This document shows positions 47,406 to 56,168 of a stretch of DNA of 61,104 nucleotides, piece after piece. The notes below the pieces were generated by a model. It saw only the letters and a program-made list of their open reading frames with translations. It searched no databases and was not told the origin of the DNA. A program made the position numbers and the translations under genes. This DNA is from UBA5941 sp021824385 (GTDB lineage: Bacteria > Patescibacteriota > Microgenomatia > UBA8517), in NCBI GenBank assembly GCA_027347685.1, contig DAIEQM010000044.1:1-61104 (forward strand). Reading direction: 5' to 3'. Positions within the stretch are counted from its first letter, which is position 1. Each line of letters opens with the position of its first letter.

Positions 47406-49745
47406 ATGTCTGAAATCACAAAATCAATAGAAATTGCAGGTCGTACACTTACCCTCAAGACTGGCAAACTCGCTCCTCAAGCTGGAATTGCAGTTCTCGC
47501 TCAATATGGCGAAACAGTGGTACTTGTTACTGCAACTTCTGCTCCTCTTAAACAAGAACTCGATTATTTCCCTCTTTCAGTTGAATACCAAGAAAGACTC
47601 TATGCAGGAGGAAGAATTAAAGGTTCTCGTTGGGTAAAGCGTGAAGGCCGCCCCACAGACGAAGAAATTCTTTCAGGCCGCGTAATCGACCGCTCCATTC
47701 GCCCCTTATTCCCTAAAACATATAAAAAAGAAGTGCAAGTTATTGCAACGGTTATGTCGGTTGACCTGGAAAACGATCCAACAACAACCGCAGCTTTTGC
47801 AGTGTCAGCAGCACTCACTGCTTCAAACCTTCCATTTGGAGGCCCTGTTTCAGTGCTTTCTGTTGGACTCATTGATGGAAAATTTATTTTGAATCCAACC
47901 AACCTTCAGGAGAAAGATTCGCTTATGGACCTCACAGTTTCTGCAACAAAAGATGCCATTATTATGGTTGAAGCAGGAGCAAAAGAAGTCAGTGAAGATG
48001 ATGTAATCGGCGGAATTGAATTTGCTCAAAAAGAAAGTAAAAAATTGTTTGCATTCTTTAATGAATTTGCCAAAGAAGTTGGAAACAAAAAAGAAGAATA
48101 CACCGAAAAAGAAGCCCCAGCAGAGCTCGTTAAGAAAATTGAAAAAGCTGCAAAGGCAAAACTCCCAGCAGTTGTTGAATCCCTTTCAAAAGTTGAGAGT
48201 GGACGCTCAACAGAATTTGACGATTTAGTAACTGAACTTTCAGAAGGACTGGAAGACGAAGAGAAGTCATTTGTGTACGGAATTCTGGACCACATGAAGA
48301 AAGAATATTTGCGCGAAATGATTCTTTCAGGAAAACGCATTGATGGACGGAAGCTCGATGAAATTCGACCGCTTTCAAGTATGGTTGGAGTACTTCCACG
48401 AACTCACGGTTCAGCTCTTTTCCAAAGAGGAGCAACACAAGTGCTTACCGTAGCTACTATTGGTTCACTTTCAAACGGACAACTTTTGGAGTCGTCTGAA
48501 GGGGAAACTGAGAAAAACTACATCCACCATTATGTAATGCCTCCATTTTCAACGGGGGAAACAGGACGAGTTGGACAACCTGGACGACGAGAAATTGGAC
48601 ATGGAGCGCTCGCTGAACGCGCACTTCTCCCCGTTCTTCCTGATGAAAAAACATTCCCGTATGCCATCCGACTAGTTTCCGAAGTACTTTCAAGTAATGG
48701 CTCAACCTCTATGGCTTCGACATGTGGTTCGACACTCGCACTTATGGATTCAGGAGTACCAATTATTCGACCGGTTTCTGGTATCGCCATGGGACTCGTA
48801 ATTGAAAGTGACAAGCGATTTGCCGTGATGAGTGATATCGCGGGAATTGAAGACTTCAATGGAGATATGGACTTTAAAGTAACCGGAACTGAAAAAGGAA
48901 TTACCGGTCTTCAACTTGACGTTAAGACATTGAATCTTTCTGCAAAGATTCTTAAAGAAGCAATTGAGCAGGCTAAAGTTGGACGCGCGTTTATCTTAAA
49001 GCACATGCTTTCAACAATCGCTGAACCAAGAGCTGAAGTTTCAAAGTATGCACCAAAGGTTGTTACGATTCACATTGATCCATTGAAGATTGGAGAAGTA
49101 GTTGGACCTGGTGGCAAGAGCATTAAGAAGATTATTGCGGAAACAGGAGCACGAGTGGAGATTAGTGATGATGGATCAGTTGATATTTCAGCGGTAGACG
49201 CAGAGGCAGTTGATAAAGCAGTGAAATGGGTTGAGTCAATTGTAAAAGTTCCAATGCCTGGAGAAATTTATGAAGGAGAGGTTGTCAGAATTGAGCGATT
49301 TGGAGCATTTGTTGAAATTCTTCCTGGAAAAGACGGACTCGTGCATGTATCAGACATGTCAGAAGGATTTGTGAGTAACCCTGAAGACATTGTTTCCCTA
49401 AATCAAAAAGTAACCGTCAGAGTGAAAGAAGTTGATACGATGGGAAGAATCAACCTTTCGTTGAACCTCGACCCAGCAGTTGATCAAGCAAAACAAGAAC
49501 GATCTCGTGAAGGTGGAGACGGTGGACGAGGCGGAAACAGTGGAGGCGGATCATTTGAAAGACGGCCTCAACGAAGTTTTGACAGAGGTAACAGTCGAGG
49601 ACCACGACGAGACAATGGACCACGAACAGGAGCGCCGAGACGCGACTTCGGACGACGTGATCGCGAAGATGCAACTGGTGGACCTCATTTCCCCACAAGT
49701 CGCTTGGTGAGTTCAGAACCTACCCAAGGGCGATTTAATCGTTAA
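47406..49745 (+). CDS. pnp: Polyribonucleotide nucleotidyltransferase (PNPase)
   Basis: 779 residues: first RNase PH domain (about 10-145), helical linker (about 150-300), second RNase PH domain (about 308-540; FSTGETGRVGQPGRREIGHG), KH domain (about 555-610; VVGPGGKSIKKIIAETGA) and S1 domain (about 620-692). An Arg/Gly-rich, probably RNA-binding tail follows (about 697-779). It degrades RNA 3'-5' with phosphate. TATAAT lies 8 nt before the ATG, so it may have a leaderless transcript besides read-through from rpsO, 29 bp upstream. With RNase J (52 kb) it is the main decay enzyme here. Confidence 0.97.
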   Translation: MSEITKSIEIAGRTLTLKTGKLAPQAGIAVLAQYGETVVLVTATSAPLKQELDYFPLSVEYQERLYAGGRIKGSRWVKREGRPTDEEILSGRVIDRSIRPLFPKTYKKEVQVIATVMSVDLENDPTTTAAFAVSAALTASNLPFGGPVSVLSVGLIDGKFILNPTNLQEKDSLMDLTVSATKDAIIMVEAGAKEVSEDDVIGGIEFAQKESKKLFAFFNEFAKEVGNKKEEYTEKEAPAELVKKIEKAAKAKLPAVVESLSKVESGRSTEFDDLVTELSEGLEDEEKSFVYGILDHMKKEYLREMILSGKRIDGRKLDEIRPLSSMVGVLPRTHGSALFQRGATQVLTVATIGSLSNGQLLESSEGETEKNYIHHYVMPPFSTGETGRVGQPGRREIGHGALAERALLPVLPDEKTFPYAIRLVSEVLSSNGSTSMASTCGSTLALMDSGVPIIRPVSGIAMGLVIESDKRFAVMSDIAGIEDFNGDMDFKVTGTEKGITGLQLDVKTLNLSAKILKEAIEQAKVGRAFILKHMLSTIAEPRAEVSKYAPKVVTIHIDPLKIGEVVGPGGKSIKKIIAETGARVEISDDGSVDISAVDAEAVDKAVKWVESIVKVPMPGEIYEGEVVRIERFGAFVEILPGKDGLVHVSDMSEGFVSNPEDIVSLNQKVTVRVKEVDTMGRINLSLNLDPAVDQAKQERSREGGDGGRGGNSGGGSFERRPQRSFDRGNSRGPRRDNGPRTGAPRRDFGRRDREDATGGPHFPTSRLVSSEPTQGRFNR

Positions 49746-49772
49746 GACCTACTTACAAACAGGAAGCGTGAT

Positions 49773-50381
49773 ATGACTGAAAAATTCAAGATAATACTGT
49801 ACTGTGGACCCGACGGAGCTGGCAAGGATTATTTAGCAGGGAAGGCCCTGGAAATGCTTTCCGATTTTCTGACGACAGCAGCAATGGTAACTACCAGACC
49901 TGCTCGTGACCCGAAGGTTGAAACAAAAATCCCCATTGAAGAGTCTGTTTTTGATGCATTGCATTCTTCAGGTGAACTCCTCGGTGCACACCTCAATCGA
50001 GGCCATAAGTACGCATATCGTCGACACGACTTGGTCGAGGCGAAGAAACAAGGCAAAGTTGGGGCACTCTTGGAAGTGAATCCTGCGGTTCAAGCACATT
50101 TGGTTCATGAGCTTAAAAATGATCCAGATCTGCAACTCGTTGGATGGATTGGGCTTGCAGGAGACCAAGAATATTTGGCTCAGAACATAAAGTCGCGAGA
50201 CAACTCAAGCGATGACATCATTCAAGCCAAGCTTGAAATGGCACAGCAAATTTCAGACGCAATTTCTGTAAATCACAAAAAAGGTTTACTCGAAATTTTC
50301 GAAGTGGGTTGGAGCAATCGAGCCACCATGCATGAAGAATATTCTGCACGAGTTGCAGAACTGCTTGGCATTTCGCGATAA
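49773..50381 (+). CDS. P-loop kinase, guanylate-kinase-like
   Basis: 202 residues. Walker A GPDGAGKDYLAGKAL (about 13) is followed by MVTTRPARDPKVE (about 38), which recalls the TTRxxRxGE of guanylate kinases. However, the usual Y/S-containing GMP pocket is altered and Asp follows the P-loop Lys in place of Ser/Thr. The substrate is therefore unclear; a nucleotide or other small-molecule kinase is inferred. AGGAAG lies 6 nt before the ATG and a terminator follows, placing it among the SD-led genes although it follows pnp by 27 bp. Confidence 0.65.
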   Translation: MTEKFKIILYCGPDGAGKDYLAGKALEMLSDFLTTAAMVTTRPARDPKVETKIPIEESVFDALHSSGELLGAHLNRGHKYAYRRHDLVEAKKQGKVGALLEVNPAVQAHLVHELKNDPDLQLVGWIGLAGDQEYLAQNIKSRDNSSDDIIQAKLEMAQQISDAISVNHKKGLLEIFEVGWSNRATMHEEYSARVAELLGISR

Positions 50382-50387
50382 CTACAC

Positions 50388-50424
50388 AAGGTGCGGGTTT
50401 TATTTGAAACTCTGCACCTTTTTT
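50388..50424 (+). terminator. Terminator of the P-loop kinase gene
   Basis: AAGGTGC/GCACCTT stem with a 19-nt loop followed by TTTT. It ends just before the promoter of the Lon-like gene. Confidence 0.75.
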
Positions 50425-50441
50425 CGTGCTATATTGAATAT

Positions 50442-51491
50442 ATGGACACCAACGCTGCCTCTATTTTGGACTCTCTTAAAAAACGTCTTGAGCCTGCTCA
50501 AATCCCCGAAGACCTCAAGGAAGGAATTAATATTCGCCTGCAGCAAATGACTGCGCTTACCAATTCCCCAACGTTCCTCCCAGAGCTTGACCGTATGGAC
50601 CGTTATATTGATTGGGTAACTCATTTACCATGGAACACTATCACTCCCGACCAGCTTGATCTTTCAAAGGCCAAAGAAATTCTCGACTCACACCATTACG
50701 GACTTGAACCATTGAAGGAACGTATTTTGGAATATCTTTCGGTTATGAAGCTCATGATGGATAAAGGAGAAGATGTCGCCAAACGCTCGCCAATCCTTTT
50801 GTTCGTAGGTCTTGTGGGAACAGGTAAAACAACCATGGCCATCAGTGTGGCAGAAGCCATTGGACGTAAATTTGTCCGTATTCCATTTGGAGGTATGGGA
50901 GATCCACTGGAGCTTCGTGGACAATCACGCATGCATCCCGAAGCAGAACCGGGACGCATTATAAAAGCACTTCGTATTGCACAAAGTAGGAATCCGATTA
51001 TTCTCCTCGATGAAATTGATCGTGTGACGGAACAAGGAAGAGCCGCCATTATGGGTGTGCTCGTCGAACTTCTCGACCCTGAACAAAATCAGGCGTTTGT
51101 TGACCATTATCTTGATTACCCGGTTGATCTTTCTAACGCTCTCTTTATTGCAACCGCCAACAATACGACCAATATTGCCACTGCTGTTATGGATCGCTTA
51201 GAGCCTATTACCATGCCGAGTTACAGTGACACCGAAAAAATTGAAATTGCTAAGCGCTACATTTTGCCAAAGGTCTTAAAAGAGTCAGGTCTTCCAGACA
51301 ATGCGATTACGTTTGATGACGACGTGTGGATTAGCATTGCGCGTCCCTTGGTGTATGACGCCGGTATTCGTACCCTTGATCGTACTGTGCAGGGAGTTGT
51401 ACGTAAGGTTGCCAAAATGATTGTTTCTGGACAAGGAACACAATTCCACATTACCCACGAGAACGTAAAACAGTTCTTGCCTCAGTGGTAA
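50442..51491 (+). CDS. Lon-type AAA+ ATPase without protease domain
   Basis: 349 residues. The whole protein matches the central AAA+ module of Lon: a helical lead-in with LDRYIDWVTHLPWN-like sequence (about 50-65; YIDWVTHLPWNTIT), HYGLEPLKERILEYLSV, Walker A VGLVGTGKTTMA (about 124), Walker B IILLDEIDRV (about 191), and the sensor/arginine region MDRLEPITMPSYSDTEKIEIAKRY in two parts. The N-terminal substrate domain and the C-terminal S16 protease (Ser-Lys dyad) are missing; the gene ends cleanly at QFLPQW. It may be an unfoldase or chaperone that feeds another protease (inference). ATG 50442 fits TATATT 6 nt upstream. Confidence 0.88.
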   Translation: MDTNAASILDSLKKRLEPAQIPEDLKEGINIRLQQMTALTNSPTFLPELDRMDRYIDWVTHLPWNTITPDQLDLSKAKEILDSHHYGLEPLKERILEYLSVMKLMMDKGEDVAKRSPILLFVGLVGTGKTTMAISVAEAIGRKFVRIPFGGMGDPLELRGQSRMHPEAEPGRIIKALRIAQSRNPIILLDEIDRVTEQGRAAIMGVLVELLDPEQNQAFVDHYLDYPVDLSNALFIATANNTTNIATAVMDRLEPITMPSYSDTEKIEIAKRYILPKVLKESGLPDNAITFDDDVWISIARPLVYDAGIRTLDRTVQGVVRKVAKMIVSGQGTQFHITHENVKQFLPQW

Positions 51492-51562
51492 ATGGTTCAT
51501 CGCCTGTAACGTATTGAGTTGCGGATGTATACTACAACATCAGTTTTTTAAGGAGGATAGCG

Positions 51563-51817
51563 ATGATCGGTTGTTTCATTAACATTCTCAGAGGTCTGTT
51601 GGTTTTTCTTGTTGCAGGACTCCTTTTCACCTATGCAGTATACGGTGTGCCGTCAAAATATACGGCGAATGCTGTTGTGATAACGATACTCGCGGTTCTC
51701 GGAATAGTGGTGTTAAGTGTGATTGCTTATTTTAATAACCAACGTATTCGGAGAAAACTCGTGAGTAAAGGGAGTTCTCGGAATTATGGTTCCCCAGGAG
51801 CCCCAATTCACATGTGA
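51563..51817 (+). CDS. Small two-helix membrane protein (SD-led cassette)
   Basis: 84 residues, two membrane helices (about 5-27 and 34-56) and a basic tail (RIRRKLVSKGSSRN). No family recognised. AAGGAGG lies 6 nt before the ATG, and TGTATACT about 30 nt upstream is an extended -10. A hairpin (GGGCGGCA/TGCCGCCC, 51829-51851) with a weak T run follows. Confidence 0.68.
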   Translation: MIGCFINILRGLLVFLVAGLLFTYAVYGVPSKYTANAVVITILAVLGIVVLSVIAYFNNQRIRRKLVSKGSSRNYGSPGAPIHM

Positions 51818-51828
51818 GGCGTTGTGTT

Positions 51829-51856
51829 GGGCGGCACTCAATATGCCGCCCTCTTA
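51829..51856 (+). terminator. Likely terminator of the 84-residue membrane protein gene
   Basis: An 8-bp GC-rich stem, GGGCGGCA/TGCCGCCC, with a 7-nt loop followed by TCTTAT. The T run is poor, so termination may be partial. Confidence 0.6.
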
Positions 51857-51919
51857 TATGCATTGCAAAAGCTATCGCTCTACTAAATCTCCCCCAATCA
51901 GTGTAAAATACCTTTAGTT

Positions 51920-53572
51920 ATGTCTTCTCTTAAATTTGTTGCACTCTCCGGCACGACAGGTGTCACTGAAAATTGTTATATCTACGAATACGAAGACTCA
52001 ATGATTGTCGTGGATTGTGGAGTTGGGTTTCCGGACGCCGATATGTATGGCGTGGACCTCGTTATTCCCGACTTTAACTACATTCGAAAAAACGCGCACA
52101 AACTCAAAGCCATTGTTATTACCCACGGTCACGAAGATCACATTGGAGCAATTCCCTTTTTGGTGAAAGAAGTTCGGGTTCCGATTTATGCCTCTCCCCT
52201 TACCGCAGGCTTCATTAAAGACAAACTGCTCGACTCAAATATTCGTGACGTAAAAATTAATGTATTCAACTTAGAAACTGATGTCGTGCGCATTGGGCCG
52301 TTTACGATTACCCCATTTCGAGTCAGTCATTCCATTCCTGATGCGTCAGGCCTGTGTATTGATACCCCTGAGGGAAAAGTATTTCATGTACCGGATTATA
52401 AATTTGATTGGACTCCAGTAAACGGCAAACCATTTGATGTGGGAAAAGCAGCACTCTTGGCTTCAGGTGGCGTGTTGGCATTGGCTTCAGATTCTCTGGG
52501 TTCAACAAGCCCTGGGTACACCGAAAGTGAACAAACCATTGAAGGCATTATTAAGCGCATTGTCTTGGACGCGACAGGCCTGGTGTATTTTACGACCATT
52601 AGTAGCAATATTTCTCGTATGCAGCAGGCCATATATGCGGCCGAAGCATCTGGCCGTAAAGTGAGCTTCATTGGCCGGTCTATTATTCGGAAGGCCGAAG
52701 TCGCTCGGAAACTTGGCTACCTTAAATATTCTCCAAGTAATATTGTTCAGGGCAAAGATGCACGAAAACTTCCTCGTGACAAAGTTATGTACATTATTTC
52801 GGGCTCTTACGGACAACCAGGAAGTGCGTTGTATCGAGTTGCCATGGGTGAGCATGACTTCTTAACTGTTTCCGAAAATGACACGGTTGTGTTTTCAGCT
52901 GATCCTGCACCACCGGGAGCAAAAGCGAATGTAGACTTTGTAGTTGATCGGCTTTTGGAAGGAAATATCGATGTTCACTACTATGATATGCAAGAAAACT
53001 TGCATGTGTCAGGACATGGAAGCATGGAAGACATCAAAATGCTTATGGCTATTGTTAAGCCAAAGTATTTAATTCCCATTGGAGGAACAATTCGCCACAA
53101 CAGAGCATACGGCCAAATTGGAGAAATGATGGGAATTAAAAAGCATGATGTATTGGAGCTGACTGGAGGGGAGACGGTGGACTTTAGTAACGGGCATGCA
53201 AAGCGAGGAGAAACGATTCCGGTGAGGCAAGTCTTGGTAGATGGGCTTGAAGTCGGGGACGTGGGGCAGGTAGTGCTTCGTGACCGCCAAATTTTGGCAT
53301 CAGACGGAATTGCAATTGTAGTCATGGGCTTTAATACTGCTACCAAAAAAGTGGTGGGAGAGCCCGAAATTATTAGTCGTGGATTTGTATTTGAAAAAAT
53401 GAAGAAGAATTTTCTTCTTGAAAGTGGCGTGCGCCTCGTCAAAAACCTCGACAAGAAAAATATTGTAAATCCGGCCGTCGCCAAGCGTGAAGCCGTCGAC
53501 TTTTTGGAGCGGTACTTCTTTGAAAAGACTGGCCGTCGTCCGATGATTTTGCCAGTAGTCGTGGAAGAGTGA
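51920..53572 (+). CDS. rnj: Ribonuclease J
   Basis: 550 residues of a metallo-beta-lactamase/beta-CASP nuclease with endo- and 5'-3' exonuclease activity on RNA. The zinc motif ITHGHEDHIGAIPFL (about 73), the downstream FRVSHSIPDASG (about 133), the beta-CASP region (GRSIIRKAEVARKLGY) and HVSGHGSMEDIKM (about 362) are all present, and the C-terminal domain is complete. TAAAAT lies 10 nt before the ATG. Together with PNPase it supplies the RNA-decay machinery; no RNase E is seen. Confidence 0.96.
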   Translation: MSSLKFVALSGTTGVTENCYIYEYEDSMIVVDCGVGFPDADMYGVDLVIPDFNYIRKNAHKLKAIVITHGHEDHIGAIPFLVKEVRVPIYASPLTAGFIKDKLLDSNIRDVKINVFNLETDVVRIGPFTITPFRVSHSIPDASGLCIDTPEGKVFHVPDYKFDWTPVNGKPFDVGKAALLASGGVLALASDSLGSTSPGYTESEQTIEGIIKRIVLDATGLVYFTTISSNISRMQQAIYAAEASGRKVSFIGRSIIRKAEVARKLGYLKYSPSNIVQGKDARKLPRDKVMYIISGSYGQPGSALYRVAMGEHDFLTVSENDTVVFSADPAPPGAKANVDFVVDRLLEGNIDVHYYDMQENLHVSGHGSMEDIKMLMAIVKPKYLIPIGGTIRHNRAYGQIGEMMGIKKHDVLELTGGETVDFSNGHAKRGETIPVRQVLVDGLEVGDVGQVVLRDRQILASDGIAIVVMGFNTATKKVVGEPEIISRGFVFEKMKKNFLLESGVRLVKNLDKKNIVNPAVAKREAVDFLERYFFEKTGRRPMILPVVVEE

Positions 53573-53583
53573 TACGATGAAGC

Positions 53584-56115
53584 ATGAGTATGGAAAATAG
53601 CCTGGATCCAGTCGCCTTGTTTCGTCAGAGAGAAGAGAAACGTGCTCAAAATAACCCCAATGCAAATGTTGATGAGCGAGTAGAGCAAGATATTATTCGC
53701 GAAATTCGCGATGGCAACGGCTCTCTTGAACAAAAACAGAATTTGTACAACCAATTGTCCCCAGAAGCAAAGAGATCTACTCCTATCTCCCCAGAACTTA
53801 AAAATTCTTTGCAACCGAGCCAGGAGCAACTTCAAAAACAAAGAGATGCTCTCATGGAATCCATGTGGTCAAACCCAACGCATGATACACAAGACGCTAT
53901 TACAAAAATTGACAGAGAACTTGAGAATCGTTTTGCTGTTGATCCGTTGTATAAAAGACTTGGGAAGGATGACCCAAATCTTCTCAATGCGCGACGCGAA
54001 AAATTGGTATCAAAAATGCTATCGGAACCCGACGAAGCCACTCAAACTGAAATTAGAGACATTGATGAAAAGCTGAAAAAAATAAATTCACCCAAACCAA
54101 CAGAATCTCAAGATCAGTCCGTAGCCACACCAGAAGCCGTTAAAAATGAATTACCTCTTCCCCCAGAATGGGATTTACTTGAGGAAGACGATGAAGAGGA
54201 AATAAACATTACAGGAGTGTTAAAAGACATTCACGAATCTGATAAATTACCAGTTAATGAGGAATCTAAAACCCCTCTTTCTGTGGATGAGGCTATAAAA
54301 TATTTTGCGAGTGAGCAGCCGCGGCTTCTGAAGTTAGTTCGTGATTTTAGGGAGTCACACTTAATAAATTCGAATACAAGAGATGATATTCAAGATCAAA
54401 TAGACTCTGCTCGAAGACAATTAGATAACTATCGCAAAAGTGGACTGATATTTGAAAACAAATCTAAAGATTCAAACAAAGGATATACTTTTGTGGACTT
54501 TATGCTCCAGCAGGAAAAGTTAATTAAACTCGCCGAAGAAAGTTTGGGACAACGTGCCTCGAAAAAAGGGACTCTTATAACAAGAACTGATCCTGAGTTT
54601 TTTGCTGAATTTGATCGCGTAGAGGAAGAAATGACCGAGGACTTTAGAGAACTCCACCCAGAATTTCAAAGTAAAAATTCAGAAGTTAAAAGCTCAGAAG
54701 AAGATAAAAAACCAGAAACACCTCTCCGATTTAGTGACGGCAAAGAAGTTGATAGTCTCAAAGCTCCGCTTGAAGACGATGAGCCCCATATTGTGGTATC
54801 CAATGATAGTTCTCCTAAAGAGCAACCAAAGCCGAGACGTTTTTCTGCTATCAGAAATATATTTGCAAACATTACCTCAAAAAACCGATCTACTACACCA
54901 CCTCCAGTACCAGTCTTAACAGACAATCCTCCGAGTGCTGAGACTCCTATTTCTCAGATACAACCTCTTGAACAGGCAATTTTCCCAGAGACCCCACCGC
55001 CACCTGAAATTGATGCTTTGTCTGAAGAAGTCACCGTTGAATCGAGTTCATCTGCAAATCAAGAATTAGCTTATGAGTCTCATTTAAACGAGAATATTGA
55101 TCAGGAAATTGCCGAAGTAGATCAGCTGAGTGACAAAGAAGTTGTTGAGCGCATCGTTCCTGAGATGTCGTCGTATCACGACTATGACGATTTGCCTAAA
55201 GCGAGCGAAGTTCATTCAGAAAAGGAGCTTATCCATGCGCTTGTCTCTCATGCGAACTTTATTCAAACAATGTTTAACGAAAAAGCTGTAGATAAATCGA
55301 ACTATGGTGAGGTGTTAGCACAACGGAAAGATATTTCACAAAAAGAAATAGAATTTTTGTATGAACCCAATATTTATCATCTTATTTCGAATGGCGTTTT
55401 TAACCCAGCACTCTCGACCTATCATCGAAATTATATTTCTGCTCTATATATACCAGATGGTACTGACGGTAATTTGTCGGATCAGAATAGTGGTATGTTG
55501 CATGTTGATATCTCACATAAGTCTTCAGATGAACGTGTGCTTCTGAGATCAGAAATAAATGGGGGATACACTTTCTCGCTTGATCCAACGTTCAACGCAT
55601 CGCTACGTACAGCTGAGAATGATATTCAGGACGTTGAACCTGAAACTACTGTGCCGGCATCACAGATTACAAATGAAGCTCCTTCTGCAGTTTCATCTGA
55701 GTTGCAGGACGGAACAAAGAACGAAGGAGGAAGTGAGGAAGCAGCACAATTGAGCGCTGAAAATTTAACTGAGCAAATCGAGAATCGTATCAATCAAACT
55801 AACCAAACATTGGATGATTTTAGGAGCGCACTTCAAAATGTGACTGACGCAAATGAGTTAAATCGGATTAAGTTACAATTTGCTAATCTTATTCAGGGAG
55901 AAATTAATCAGGTTGACCAATTTAGGCAGGGGCAAGAATATCGAACGCTTAATATGGATCAACAATCACTGTTGTCCGGCTACCGGATGATGCAAAAAGA
56001 TCTTGCAAAATTATCTTCTCGGTTAGGAGGCCCGGGAGATGTCACTTATGAAATGACAGAATATTTGAAAGATATTGAATACAATAAAGATCTTATCCAA
56101 AAACTGACAAAATAA
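53584..56115 (+). CDS. Large acidic, mostly disordered protein of unknown function
   Basis: 843 residues, highly charged, without signal peptide or membrane helix. The N-terminal 180 residues contain two copies of a roughly 35-residue helical repeat (about 82-116 and 136-170: L-x-x-x-R-x-x-L-x-x-x-M-x(4)-P-x(3)-T-x(3)-I-x-x-ID-x-E/K-L). A coiled-coil follows (about 255-330), then a Pro/Glu-rich disordered middle with a KPRRFSAIRNIFANI basic patch (about 415), a small folded region (about 530-690), and a C-terminal helical bundle (about 735-843). Lying 11 bp after rnj and just before ftsK, it may be a scaffold for RNA decay or division. No homologue is recognised. Confidence 0.7.
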   Translation: MSMENSLDPVALFRQREEKRAQNNPNANVDERVEQDIIREIRDGNGSLEQKQNLYNQLSPEAKRSTPISPELKNSLQPSQEQLQKQRDALMESMWSNPTHDTQDAITKIDRELENRFAVDPLYKRLGKDDPNLLNARREKLVSKMLSEPDEATQTEIRDIDEKLKKINSPKPTESQDQSVATPEAVKNELPLPPEWDLLEEDDEEEINITGVLKDIHESDKLPVNEESKTPLSVDEAIKYFASEQPRLLKLVRDFRESHLINSNTRDDIQDQIDSARRQLDNYRKSGLIFENKSKDSNKGYTFVDFMLQQEKLIKLAEESLGQRASKKGTLITRTDPEFFAEFDRVEEEMTEDFRELHPEFQSKNSEVKSSEEDKKPETPLRFSDGKEVDSLKAPLEDDEPHIVVSNDSSPKEQPKPRRFSAIRNIFANITSKNRSTTPPPVPVLTDNPPSAETPISQIQPLEQAIFPETPPPPEIDALSEEVTVESSSSANQELAYESHLNENIDQEIAEVDQLSDKEVVERIVPEMSSYHDYDDLPKASEVHSEKELIHALVSHANFIQTMFNEKAVDKSNYGEVLAQRKDISQKEIEFLYEPNIYHLISNGVFNPALSTYHRNYISALYIPDGTDGNLSDQNSGMLHVDISHKSSDERVLLRSEINGGYTFSLDPTFNASLRTAENDIQDVEPETTVPASQITNEAPSAVSSELQDGTKNEGGSEEAAQLSAENLTEQIENRINQTNQTLDDFRSALQNVTDANELNRIKLQFANLIQGEINQVDQFRQGQEYRTLNMDQQSLLSGYRMMQKDLAKLSSRLGGPGDVTYEMTEYLKDIEYNKDLIQKLTK

Positions 56116-56168
56116 GGAGATATTAATGCTTGATTGATACTTCACTTTGCTATACTGTGATGAACACT

